Source: WHUA01 sp963711215
Lineage (GTDB): Bacteria > Pseudomonadota > Alphaproteobacteria > UBA8366
NCBI GenBank assembly: GCA_963711215.1
Contig: CAVQDH010000002.1
Coordinates: forward strand, 806,001-870,000
Reading direction: 5' to 3'
DNA length: 64,000 nt
Shown: positions 28,573-36,640 of the stretch, in pieces
Layout: every line of letters begins with the position of its first letter
Numbering within the stretch: position 1 is the first letter of the stretch
The notes under the pieces: generated by a model
Database searches by the model: none
Seen by the model: the letters and a program-made list of their open reading frames with translations, nothing else
What the model was told of the DNA's origin: nothing
Position numbers and translations under genes: made by a program

Positions 28573-28887
28573 ATGTTTTGGACAATCGCGGCCATTGCGG
28601 CGGTGTTTGCGGTTTTGGCTACAGCCGCGGCGGTGGCTCTCAGGAAGAAGGCCGCGCGGCGCAATCTGACAATCGGCTGGGGGACAGTGGCGGTGGCGGA
28701 AGCCGATGCGGCGCATGGCCTCTATGGCTTGCCGCTGCACGACGCGGCGCAGTTTCAGCGTCTGGCGCGCGAGCAGATGCACCGGCAGCAGGCGGACTGG
28801 AGCCGTGACTATTTGCCGAGCGTCACCGGCGATGCACGTCCGGGACGGCTTTCCGGCATTCCCCGAGCGCTGCGGGTTCGGCGCTAG
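28573..28887 (+). CDS. Small membrane-anchored hypothetical protein
   Basis: A protein of 104 residues from ATG 28573, with GAGGAAG upstream. Residues 3-25 form one hydrophobic helix (FWTIAAIAAVFAVLATAAAV), followed by a basic stretch LRKKAARR, so the tail should be cytoplasmic. The remaining 70 residues are hydrophilic with GWGTVAVAEADAAHGLYGLP and a C-terminus rich in Arg. I do not recognise the family. It might be a chance frame in GC-rich DNA, but the ribosome site and topology argue for a real gene. Confidence 0.5.
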   Translation: MFWTIAAIAAVFAVLATAAAVALRKKAARRNLTIGWGTVAVAEADAAHGLYGLPLHDAAQFQRLAREQMHRQQADWSRDYLPSVTGDARPGRLSGIPRALRVRR

Positions 28888-29093
28888 GCGGTAAGCCCGC
28901 CGGTTCGCCCGGCGCCTATCGAAGGTCCCGCGATCGATGGGGCGGCGGATTTCCGGGGCGAGGCCGCGGCCATCTGTTTGGGCTAGTACGCCTGCGTGCC
29001 GACCTCGTGCTCATGGATGTTTGAGGCTCGGGAAGAGTGTTCTATACGATTGAAATATAAAGAATAAAAGGAAAAGAGGCCGGAGAGACGGGG

Positions 29094-29201
29094 ATGCAGT
29101 GGCCGGAAGCGATTGTAATGATGACGCGGGTGATGTGCTTCACCGTGATTGTGACGTCGCCGGCGTGGATGTTCGCCGCTTACTTCATCTTTCGCGGCTG
29201 A
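29094..29201 (+). CDS. Very small putative membrane protein (35 residues)
   Basis: ATG 29094 opens a 35-codon frame with a GGAGAG site upstream and an AT-rich promoter-like region before it. Nearly the whole product is one hydrophobic helix (VMCFTVIVTSPAWMFAAYF) ending FRG. The topology fits known small membrane proteins. No homologue is recognised, and a chance frame cannot be ruled out. Confidence 0.45.
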   Translation: MQWPEAIVMMTRVMCFTVIVTSPAWMFAAYFIFRG

Positions 29202-29456
29202 GCCAATCCCGTTCCGGCGGGCGCGGCGACTCGACTGCGCCTGCAAGCGGTCCCAAGGCTTGCACGGAGCCCGTGGCCGGCGGAATCGAACCCACCGGGA
29301 GGGTGGTTGATGAGGGGCATCCGACGTGTTTAATGGCTGGACTGTCAGCGCGAAGCGAAACGGGGATTCGATTGCGGACGCCGCGGCGTTTGGCCGGTGC
29401 GCCCGTGCTGGCGCTGTCGCCGCCATCGGTGCTCGGCCCGGAATGGATATAACAGG

Positions 29457-30326
29457 ATGAGCGGCGGAGAACCCCTTTGGCGCCGGGTTGCCGGCCTCTA
29501 CCTGTCGGGCGTTCCCATCGACGGCCGCGAACGCATGTCGACCCGCTCGGCCGCCGCAACGGGCCCCGAGGCGGTCATCACCGATCCCAAACAGGAAATC
29601 GTCCTGCTGGGCGAAGCGCTCGATCTGGTCACGCTGGCGCAAGGCTACGCCTCGCCCGCCGTGCCGATGCTGCTCCGCGCGCTGATCCGCGCCGTCCGTC
29701 ATCTGGCGCCGGCGCCCAGCGAGGACGTCACGGCGGAGACGGCGGCGGCGGGGCCTGAAGCGTCCGAGACCGTGCCCGCCGAAGAGACGCCGCCGCAAGC
29801 GGCTGCCGAAGCGACAGAAACGGCCGCGCCCCCGTCCGAGCCGGTCATGGAAGACATCGTCGCGCCGCCTGCGCCGGCGCCCGAAGACGCGGAGCGCTAT
29901 GCGGCGCTGGAGAAGAAATTCACCGAGACGGATCAGAAGATGACGGCCTTGACCGCGGCGGTCGGCAAGCTTGTCGACGTCCTGCAGCGGCGGACCAGGG
30001 AAGGCGGCGGGGTCGAGCGCCGGACGTCGCCGCGCGTTCCGGGCGGCAACGCGAAGCTCTATGTGCGGGGCGCCACCTATCAGGTCGTGAACTGGAGCCG
30101 GAGCGGCTTCCTGATCCGGATCGCGGAGACGGACCGGTTCGGCCGCGGTCCGTTTGACTTCCATTTCGTCCTGGAATTGTCGGACGAGACCATCGAATTT
30201 CAGGGGCGCGCGCTTCCCGTTCGCATCGAGCGGACGCTGCTCGCCGCGGAGTTCGCCGCTCTGGATGCCGCGACGGCAAACAGGCTCACCGAAGTCGCCG
30301 CCCAGCTGGCCACCGCACCGGCCTGA
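29457..30326 (+). CDS. PilZ domain protein (probable c-di-GMP receptor)
   Basis: A 289-residue protein from ATG 29457; another ATG is at 29535. The middle is a long Ala/Pro/Glu-rich linker (about 80-140), followed by a short coiled coil (AERYAALEKKFTETDQKMTA) and a C-terminal PilZ domain. The two c-di-GMP contact motifs are visible: ERRTSPRVP (RxxxR) and NWSRSGFLI (the N/DxSxxG loop). PilZ proteins bind cyclic di-GMP and act on motility, adhesion or polysaccharide export; the output here is unknown. It stands between small membrane-protein genes on the same strand. Confidence 0.82.
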   Translation: MSGGEPLWRRVAGLYLSGVPIDGRERMSTRSAAATGPEAVITDPKQEIVLLGEALDLVTLAQGYASPAVPMLLRALIRAVRHLAPAPSEDVTAETAAAGPEASETVPAEETPPQAAAEATETAAPPSEPVMEDIVAPPAPAPEDAERYAALEKKFTETDQKMTALTAAVGKLVDVLQRRTREGGGVERRTSPRVPGGNAKLYVRGATYQVVNWSRSGFLIRIAETDRFGRGPFDFHFVLELSDETIEFQGRALPVRIERTLLAAEFAALDAATANRLTEVAAQLATAPA

Positions 30327-30475
30327 CCGCTTCAATTCTCACTTGTATTGCTTTTGTTTCAATGGCTTGTGCGGAATTACCCTGTCCCGCACGACATGGT
30401 CAAGCCATCGCAATTCGGCTAGGATATAGCCCAGATAATGCGCAAAGTGCCGCATTTTCGAGGGGTCATAAGTCT

Positions 30476-30688
30476 ATGAATTTGCCGAATGGCGCCGAAT
30501 TCGGCTGGTTTCTGAGCGGTATGTGGGCGACCATCTTCATTCTCAGAGCAGGCCGGTCCTCGCATGCCGGGTTCTTCGCTGTCTTCTTGTTGCTGGTGGT
30601 AGCGATCGCGCCGGCGCTGGGACTGCTGTACCAAGCTCAGCTGAATGAGTTCGCCAGGCAAGTCCAGGACGTCGTCCATTCCCGGTGA
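30476..30688 (+). CDS. Small putative membrane protein (70 residues)
   Basis: ATG 30476 begins a 70-codon frame 149 bases after the PilZ gene, with GAGGGG upstream at a slightly long distance. Two hydrophobic segments are present: WFLSGMWATIFILRAG and GFFAVFLLLVVAIAPALGLL, joined by a short charged loop, then a hydrophilic C-terminal helix LNEFARQVQDVVHSR. It looks like a two-helix membrane protein. I do not recognise it. A hairpin terminator follows at 30726. Confidence 0.55.
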   Translation: MNLPNGAEFGWFLSGMWATIFILRAGRSSHAGFFAVFLLLVVAIAPALGLLYQAQLNEFARQVQDVVHSR

Positions 30689-30725
30689 CCGGCGCCGACC
30701 GGAGGCCCTCCCTGGAAACAGGAAA

Positions 30726-30749
30726 GGCACGGCCCATGCCGGCCGTGCC
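30726..30749 (-). terminator. Hairpin terminator between convergent genes
   Basis: A perfect 9-bp stem (30726-30734 with 30741-30749, 6-nt loop). On the minus strand it is followed by TTTCCTGTTTCC, so it best serves the TPP decarboxylase operon; it may also slow transcription from the plus strand. Confidence 0.7.
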
Positions 30750-30775
30750 CTCCCGAAAAGTCCTGCGTTTTCGGC

Positions 30776-31402
30776 CTAGTTCTTGCCGAGCACGGCGACG
30801 CGGAAGCGGGTCTTGTTGTAGGACGCATCCCGGTCGCGGTGGACCTTGCCCGGATCCGTCGGCGCCACCTTCAAGAGGATGAAGGACGTGCCGTTGGAGC
30901 CGTGCAGCAGCTGAGAGGCGTCGGCGATCTCCGACTCCTTGGTCACCGTGCGCACCTGCTTGATGCCGCCGCCTTCCGCCATCTTGGCGAGGTCGACGCC
31001 GCGCCCGGTATGGCTTTCCTGCCAGCCGGTTTCGCCGTAGCGCGCGTTGTCGACGCAGAGGATGCTGAGGTTCGGCGGGTTCATCACGCCGATCGTCGCC
31101 AGCGCGCCCACGTTCATGAGAAGCTCGCCGTCGCCGGTGACGACGACGACGCGCTTCTTGGGCTGCGCGAGCGCGAGGCCGAGGCCCATCGCCGCCGCTG
31201 CGCCCATGGCGCCGCTGAGCGTGAAGAGCGTCGGTACGTCGCCGGCCGCGGCCAGGGCGTCGTCTTTCGAGCCGGCAAGGCCGGTGACGATGAGCATGTC
31301 CTTGGTCTCGCCGAGGATGCCCGCGACGGCGGCGCGACGCTCCAGGAGGCCGGACTCGACGGCTTTCGCGGGCGCGGTGCTGAGGGTTGGTTTCATGCTC
31401 AT
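30776..31402 (-). CDS. TPP-dependent decarboxylase, beta subunit (sulfopyruvate/phosphonopyruvate decarboxylase-like)
   Basis: A 208-residue protein, the C-terminal thiamine-pyrophosphate half of a two-subunit decarboxylase. It starts MSMKPTLSTAPAKA at 31402. The TPP/Mg motif is VTGDGELLMNVGALATIG, closed by DNARYG about 25 residues later; FTLSGAMGAAAAMGLGLALA is the usual block before it. The size and split match ComE-type sulfopyruvate decarboxylases and phosphonopyruvate decarboxylase-like enzymes. The substrate is probably a 3-substituted pyruvate or another 2-oxo acid, but cannot be decided. The alpha subunit gene ends 5 bases upstream. Confidence 0.85.
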   Translation of the reverse strand: MSMKPTLSTAPAKAVESGLLERRAAVAGILGETKDMLIVTGLAGSKDDALAAAGDVPTLFTLSGAMGAAAAMGLGLALAQPKKRVVVVTGDGELLMNVGALATIGVMNPPNLSILCVDNARYGETGWQESHTGRGVDLAKMAEGGGIKQVRTVTKESEIADASQLLHGSNGTSFILLKVAPTDPGKVHRDRDASYNKTRFRVAVLGKN

Positions 31403-31407
31403 GCTTC

Positions 31408-31932
31408 TTACTCCGTCGAGAAGGACTTGGCGCCGAGCAGCTTCTGCGTCAGCAGAACCGCCACGGGGGCTTCCGATTGATACGCCATGGTGCACGCGGC
31501 GCGCGCCGTATCGAGGATGTCGTCCTTCGACTCGGCCCTGAGGCAGATGATCCCTGCCGCCTCGAGGACAGGCTGGGTCGACTGTCCCATCGCGAGCTGC
31601 CAGGGGTTCGCCTCACCGAAATCGCCCCGCATGCTGACAATGGTCAGGAAGGGGAACCGGCCGTGCTTGATCAGCGAGAAGAAGTTGACGCAGTTGCCGA
31701 CGCCGCTGCTCTGCATCAGCAGCACGCTGCGCGCGCCGCCGAGATGGGCGCCCGCCTGCAGCGCGACGCCTTCTTCCTCGGTCGTCAGCGAGACGGAATG
31801 GACGTCCGGGTCGGCGATCGAGCGGTTGATCAGAATCCGGTGGCCCGCATCCGGGACATAGGAAAACTGGGTGACTTTGAATTCGCGCAGCAGGTCATAA
31901 AGCTGATCCTGCCATGCGGGCGCTTCGGCCAT
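31408..31932 (-). CDS. TPP-dependent decarboxylase, alpha subunit (sulfopyruvate/phosphonopyruvate decarboxylase-like)
   Basis: A 174-residue partner of the beta subunit. It is the N-terminal pyrimidine-binding domain: FSYVPDAGHRILINRSI, the catalytic Glu in LTTEEEGVALQAGAHLG, and SVLLMQSSGVGNCVNFFSL. It starts at ATG 31932 after a perfect AAGGAGGT. With the beta subunit 5 bases downstream it forms one active enzyme in which the TPP sits at the interface. It is the first gene after a 223-base gap from prpF on the same strand. Confidence 0.85.
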   Translation of the reverse strand: MAEAPAWQDQLYDLLREFKVTQFSYVPDAGHRILINRSIADPDVHSVSLTTEEEGVALQAGAHLGGARSVLLMQSSGVGNCVNFFSLIKHGRFPFLTIVSMRGDFGEANPWQLAMGQSTQPVLEAAGIICLRAESKDDILDTARAACTMAYQSEAPVAVLLTQKLLGAKSFSTE

Positions 31933-32155
31933 GTCTTTACCTCCTTGTTCTCAAGCCCGCGAACCGGCCGGAAATCCGGTTATTTCCCGGGGCTCTGGAT
32001 TGCCGGCCTCGTTGCACGACGCCGAATGATGTCTCGATGTCCGCCTGACCTGGCTGGATTCAGCGCAGGCGCTCGAAGCCTGTTGGGCAGGCCCTGTCGG
32101 ACATTACCCATTCCCCTCGCCAAGGTCCATGCCTGTGCCGGGCTTGCGGCCGCCC

Positions 32156-33358
32156 CTAGCCGTAACACTTCATGAGCGCGTCCGACGCCCCGTAGATGGG
32201 GGTATAGCCGCGCAGCAGGATCTGTGCGCTTCGCTGGTAAGCCGCATGCTCGATCTCGATGCCCTTGGCGGTGACCGCGCCGCGAATCTCGGCCTTGAGG
32301 AGGCCGGCCGGGTTTTCCATCACCACCGAATGGTTGGCCGTCTCCGATCCCAGCTCGCTCACGTCACGGGCGCAATCGTATGCGGTCGTGCCGGGGATGA
32401 GGCAGCCCGCGGCCAGACAGGACCCGCCGGTCACCGCCATCGACGGGTGCGCCTGCTGCGGCGTGAAATAGCGGACCTTGATATTGCCGGTCCTGGCCCG
32501 GTCGCCGTCCTCGGGCGGGGCGACGATGCAGACCTTCGGGATGGTTTCGCTCTGCGCCAGGTCGTCGCGGCTCATCGCTGAGCCGTCCTTGCGCTTCAGT
32601 CCCATGCGCAGCCCCGCTTCGACCCAGATCTTGCGCAGCGTCTCCTTGAACGCCTTGTCCTGGTCCAGGGCGGCCGGGGCTTCCGTCGCCGTCTTGCCGA
32701 AATCGGCCGCGCGCAGGATGACCATCGGCACGGCGACGTCGACGCAGGAGACCTCGTAGCCTTCGATCTCGTCGACCGGGTTGCCGGTCGGCAGCAGCGC
32801 CGCGGTCCGTGCGCCCGCCGGCTTCAGAAGGGCCAGCATGACGCCCGGGAAACGCCCCATGACGCCCGGAATCGCGGTATCCGCCGGGAAATCCGTCCGG
32901 CCGCCGGGCGTCTCGAGGATGCCGTGCGTCACGACCCCGGTGTTGGTGTTGAAAATGCGTACCGTGGTGCGGTCGCCGTTGACATGCGCCAAGCCGTGGT
33001 CGAGGGCGAAGAAGGGCAGGGCGGCCGACATGTTGCCGCAGTTGACGCTCCAGTCGATCGAGCTCTTGTCGGCGGCAAGCTGGGCCAGGGTGCTGTCGAT
33101 GTCTGCGTCGTTGCGCTGCGAGGGGGCGACGATGAAGACCTTGTTGCTGGTCGCGACGCCGCGGCCGAGCCCGGTGATCTGCCGATTGCCGGCGGTCGTT
33201 CCCTCGAGCGGAACGCCCATGATTCGCCGGATCAGCTCCTCCCGCAGCGGCAGCGCCGCCGGCAGGTGCGAGTCATGCAGCAGGATGCCGGTCGAGGTGC
33301 CGCCGCGGACATGCTCCACCGGCACCTCGAGAAGGCCATTCGAAACGCGCGGGGTCAT
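32156..33358 (-). CDS. PrpF superfamily isomerase (4-oxalomesaconate tautomerase/aconitate isomerase-like)
   Basis: A 400-residue PrpF protein with the two-lobed diaminopimelate-epimerase fold. The N-lobe has VRGGTSTGILLHDSHLP and the catalytic Cys in DWSVNCGNMSAA; the C-lobe has the second residue set in PSMAVTGGSCLAAGCLIPGT. PrpF enzymes isomerise unsaturated tricarboxylates in 2-methylcitrate, gallate or protocatechuate 4,5-cleavage pathways. The start follows GGAGGAACGGAC. Its neighbours, a TPP decarboxylase and two acyl-CoA dehydrogenases, suggest a role in degrading an unsaturated acid; I cannot pick the exact substrate. Confidence 0.87.
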   Translation of the reverse strand: MTPRVSNGLLEVPVEHVRGGTSTGILLHDSHLPAALPLREELIRRIMGVPLEGTTAGNRQITGLGRGVATSNKVFIVAPSQRNDADIDSTLAQLAADKSSIDWSVNCGNMSAALPFFALDHGLAHVNGDRTTVRIFNTNTGVVTHGILETPGGRTDFPADTAIPGVMGRFPGVMLALLKPAGARTAALLPTGNPVDEIEGYEVSCVDVAVPMVILRAADFGKTATEAPAALDQDKAFKETLRKIWVEAGLRMGLKRKDGSAMSRDDLAQSETIPKVCIVAPPEDGDRARTGNIKVRYFTPQQAHPSMAVTGGSCLAAGCLIPGTTAYDCARDVSELGSETANHSVVMENPAGLLKAEIRGAVTAKGIEIEHAAYQRSAQILLRGYTPIYGASDALMKCYG

Positions 33359-33468
33359 GTCCGTTCCTCCTTGGACGCTGAAAGCGGCGGATTATAGCCG
33401 CGGACGAGGGCCCGCAGAAGGGGGCTAAAAGCACGATCCACGCCGCGAAAACCGGGGCCGGAAAGGGG

Positions 33469-34599
33469 CTACAGCGCCGCGTAGCGCTTCAGATGATAGG
33501 CATGGTCGCCGAACATGGTGTCGATCATGGTCAGCCGCTTGAAATAGTGGCTGATATGCATCTCATCCGTCATCCCCATGCCGCCGTGAAGCTGGATGGC
33601 GTTCTGGCCGATGAAGCGTCCGCCCTGGCCGATCTTCACCTTGGCCGCCGCGATCGCCTTGTCGCGCTGCAACGCATCCCCGTCGTCCAGCCGTAAGGTG
33701 GCGACCAGGGCGGCGGAGCGCGACTCCTCGCAGGCGATCAGGATATCGACCATGCGGTGCTGCAGCGCCTGGAACTTGCCGAGCGGCCGCCCGAATTGCT
33801 GGCGCGTCTTGAGATAGTCGTTGGTGAGGGCCTGCATCCTGTCCATGATGCCGACGGCCTCGGCGGCAAGCGCGGCGATACCGCGCCGCGCGATGTCCTC
33901 GATCAGCGGCAGCGCGGCGTCGGCCGCGCCGATCACCGCGTCGGCCGGCACCTCGACCTTGTCGAGAATGATCTCGGCCGCCCTTAATCCATCGATCGTC
34001 TGATAGCCGCGCCGCGTGACGCCCGGCGCGTCGCCGTCGACCAGGAACAACGAGATGCCGTCCTTGTCGCGGACGCCGCCCGCGGTGCGCGCCGAGACGA
34101 CGATCCGGTCGGCGCTGTCGCCGTGGATCACGACGCCCTTGTGACCTTCCAGCACGTAGCCGCCGGCCTTCTTGCGGGCGCTCGTTTCGACATCGAACAG
34201 GTCATAGCGCGATTGCGGCTCGGCGAACCCGAAGGCGAGCTTCAGCCGGCCTTCGGCAAGCTGCGGCAGGATCTCGCTCTTGAGCGCCGTCGATCCGCCG
34301 GCCAGGAGAAGGTTGCCGCCCAACACGACGCTCGCGAAATAAGGCTCGACCACGAGGCCGCGGCCGAAGCCTTCCATGATGACCATGGTCTCCACGGGGC
34401 CGCCGCCGATGCCGCCGTATTCCTCGGGCAGCGCGGCGCCGAGCCAGCCGAGCTCCGCCATGGTGCGCCAGTGCGCAGGGCTGAACCCGGTTTCGGAGGC
34501 GACCAGCTTGCGCCGGTCGGCGAGCTCGTAGTTTTCACGGACGAAGCGATCGACGCTGTCTTTCAGCAGCTGTTGCTCTTCGTTGAGCGAGAAATCCAT
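33469..34599 (-). CDS. Acyl-CoA dehydrogenase, small-type subunit (PimD-like)
   Basis: A 376-residue FAD-dependent acyl-CoA dehydrogenase. It starts MDFSLNEEQQLLKDSVDRFV, has the N-terminal helical domain, EEYGGIGGGPVETM, and the C-terminal block NAIQLHGGMGMTDEMHISHY. Family-typical FAD contacts (FGFAEPQSRYD) are partly diverged. This two-gene arrangement is like pimeloyl-CoA dehydrogenase PimC/PimD and steroid-type heteromeric FadE pairs. The ribosome site is GGGAG. The large subunit gene ends 18 bases upstream, so the two are co-expressed. Confidence 0.87.
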   Translation of the reverse strand: MDFSLNEEQQLLKDSVDRFVRENYELADRRKLVASETGFSPAHWRTMAELGWLGAALPEEYGGIGGGPVETMVIMEGFGRGLVVEPYFASVVLGGNLLLAGGSTALKSEILPQLAEGRLKLAFGFAEPQSRYDLFDVETSARKKAGGYVLEGHKGVVIHGDSADRIVVSARTAGGVRDKDGISLFLVDGDAPGVTRRGYQTIDGLRAAEIILDKVEVPADAVIGAADAALPLIEDIARRGIAALAAEAVGIMDRMQALTNDYLKTRQQFGRPLGKFQALQHRMVDILIACEESRSAALVATLRLDDGDALQRDKAIAAAKVKIGQGGRFIGQNAIQLHGGMGMTDEMHISHYFKRLTMIDTMFGDHAYHLKRYAAL

Positions 34600-34617
34600 C
34601 AGTCTCCCTGCATTTTC

Positions 34618-35814
34618 TCAAAGGCCAAGCACCATCTTGGCGATTATGTTTTTCTGAATCTCGTTCGTTCCGCCGTAGATCGACGTCTTGCGCATGTTGA
34701 AGTAGCCGGCGGCCAGCGGCGCCGCGCTTTCCGGCCCGATCGGGTCTTCGTTATAGCCGTGTTCGAGCGCCTCGGGCACGTAAGGCATGGCGTAATAGCC
34801 CATCGCCGTCATCAGCAACTCGGAAATCTTCTGCTGCAGCTCAGTACCGCGGATCTTCAGCACGTTCGCTTCCGGCCCGGGGGCTTCCCCTTTCGCCGCC
34901 GCGGTGAGCGCGCGCAACTCGGTGTATTCGAGCGCATGCAGGTCGATCTCGACCTGGGCGACGTCGCGCTTGAAATCCGCGTCGTCGATCAGATAGCCGT
35001 CGCCGCAGCGCTGATGCCGGGCGATCTGGCGCAGCTTGTCGATCTGCGCTTTCGAGGCGCCGATGCGCGCGATGCCGGACCGCTCATGGCTGAGCAGGAA
35101 CTTGGCGTAGGTCCAGCCCTTGTTCTCCTCGCCCACGCGGTCTTCGACGGGCACCTTCACGTCGGTGAGATAGACGGTGTTGACCTCCCGCCCGCCGTCC
35201 ATGGTGCGGATCGGCTTCACCTCGATCCCCGGCTGTTTCATGTCGATCAGCAGGAAGGAGATGCCCTCCTGGAACTTGGCCGCCGGGTCGGTGCGGCAGA
35301 GACAGAACATCCGGTCGGCGTATTGCGCCATCGTCGTCCAGGTCTTGGACCCGTTGACGACGTAGTGGTCGCCCTTGCGCACGGCCTTGGTCTGCAGCGA
35401 GGCGAGGTCCGATCCGGAGCCCGGCTCCGAATAGCCCTGGCACCAGAAATCCTCGGCGCTGATGATGCGCGGCAGATAGTGTTCCTTCTGCCGCTTGTCG
35501 CCGAAGGTATAGATGACGGGCCCGACCATCTTGATGCCGAAGGCGACGAGGCGTGGCGCGTAGGCGCGCGCCTGTTCCTCCAGGAAGATATGGCGCTGTA
35601 CCGGCGTCCAGTCGGTGCCGCCATGCTCCTCGGGCCATTCCGGCACCAGCCACCCCTGCTTCGCCAGGATCTTGTGCCAGCGCACGTAGTCGTCTTTGTA
35701 TAGGCGGAGGCCGCCCTTCACTTTTTCGCGGATGTCGGTCGGCAGGCTTTCCTCGATGAATTTCCGGGCCTTCTGCTGGAATGCCTGGTCCTTGGCCGAA
35801 TATCCCAGATCCAT
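34618..35814 (-). CDS. Acyl-CoA dehydrogenase, large-type subunit (PimC-like)
   Basis: A 398-residue acyl-CoA dehydrogenase. It has PEWPEEHGGTDWTPVQRHIF, the FAD-binding WCQGYSEPGSGSDLASLQTK, VNGSKTWTTMAQYAD and the C-terminal IYGGTNEIQKNIIAKMVLG. In many family members the Glu before GTNE acts as the base; here a Gly is found (YGGTNE), as in the heteromeric subclass. It should desaturate a CoA-thioester together with the neighbouring subunit and pass electrons to ETF. It is the first gene of the minus-strand cluster 30.8-35.8 kb and has a good GAGGGAG site. Confidence 0.9.
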   Translation of the reverse strand: MDLGYSAKDQAFQQKARKFIEESLPTDIREKVKGGLRLYKDDYVRWHKILAKQGWLVPEWPEEHGGTDWTPVQRHIFLEEQARAYAPRLVAFGIKMVGPVIYTFGDKRQKEHYLPRIISAEDFWCQGYSEPGSGSDLASLQTKAVRKGDHYVVNGSKTWTTMAQYADRMFCLCRTDPAAKFQEGISFLLIDMKQPGIEVKPIRTMDGGREVNTVYLTDVKVPVEDRVGEENKGWTYAKFLLSHERSGIARIGASKAQIDKLRQIARHQRCGDGYLIDDADFKRDVAQVEIDLHALEYTELRALTAAAKGEAPGPEANVLKIRGTELQQKISELLMTAMGYYAMPYVPEALEHGYNEDPIGPESAAPLAAGYFNMRKTSIYGGTNEIQKNIIAKMVLGL

Positions 35815-36053
35815 CGCTCTACTCCCTCGCGTCGCCTTCGGGCGGCTGCCGTATCGGCGAGAAAATGCCGGGCTGCTACTCGCCTGTCTATATCAGGCGC
35901 GGTTTGCCGCGCCGTCAAGTAAGGGCGGGAGGGGCATCAGGCGCGCAGGCGGCTCGATGACGGCGCGCATGCGAGCGGTGCGCAGCGGCATCTGCGTCAG
36001 CCGCCGCGCCTTGCCCGTGGTTTCTGTCAATAGGATGGCGGGGCCGCGCCTGC

Positions 36054-36209
36054 TCACTCGCCGGATTTGCGCGCGAATTTCTCGACCAGTTCTGCCGTCG
36101 ATTGAAGGAATACGGCGGTATCCCGAGACCGCGCGAGCTGCGCAATTTCGCGCAGCTGTTGCGCCACGTCGATCAGCCGCCCCTCGAGCCTGCCTTCTAC
36201 TTGGATCAT
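36054..36209 (-). CDS. Small hypothetical helical protein (51 residues)
   Basis: ATG 36209 starts MIQVEGRLEGRLIDVAQQLR, and the frame ends KSGE. The product is fully helical by eye with heptad-like spacing of hydrophobic residues and no membrane segment. An AT-rich region lies upstream, and GGAG sits about a dozen bases before the ATG. The upstream extension to 36389 reads as non-coding. I do not recognise it; it may be a small regulatory protein or a chance frame. Confidence 0.42.
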   Translation of the reverse strand: MIQVEGRLEGRLIDVAQQLREIAQLARSRDTAVFLQSTAELVEKFARKSGE

Positions 36210-36640
36210 CACCACTGGACTCCACCAATCCAGAAATAACGGTAACAATAACAAATAAACGTGTAAGTAGTGTGACAGTCCAATACTTAATCTGCGCCGC
36301 ATCTTCCGGCGGCCGGGCTGGGGGTTGTTTCCCCTCGGGGCGCTGCACTGCGCCGAAAAATTTCCAATCAAGTCCGAGAATTGAGCCATTCAGGGGGGCA
36401 TGGACTTTCGACCTGTGGACGAGCGGCATGCCGCTCGCCTCTCCCTTCGCCGACGTGAGTAATACGTTCGAGACCCCGGGAAGGCCCCGGAAATAGCCGG
36501 CTCGGGGCAGTGACGGTATCGGGTAACCCTTTGCGCCTTAAGTGAAAGTTAACATGTAAAAGGGTATGGCATAGTGCCCTTTTGGTGTCCGGCATGACGA
36601 TGCTGCGACGGCGCGAGGGCTGTGAGCGAGAAGTAGAGGC
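36210..36640. other. Intergenic region before the histidine kinase gene
   Basis: A 431-base gap. The first part (36240-36290) is AT-rich and probably holds promoters; the rest is GC-rich. No convincing gene, RNA or long inverted repeat was seen. Confidence 0.45.

Noticed and set aside
29265..29310. tRNA T-arm-like sequence (GGTTCGATTCC on the minus strand) suggesting a tRNA or tmRNA end
   Set aside because: The stem is 7 bp with an 8-nt loop, no CCA-ready acceptor or paired 5' strand could be found, and no tag sequence of tmRNA is visible.
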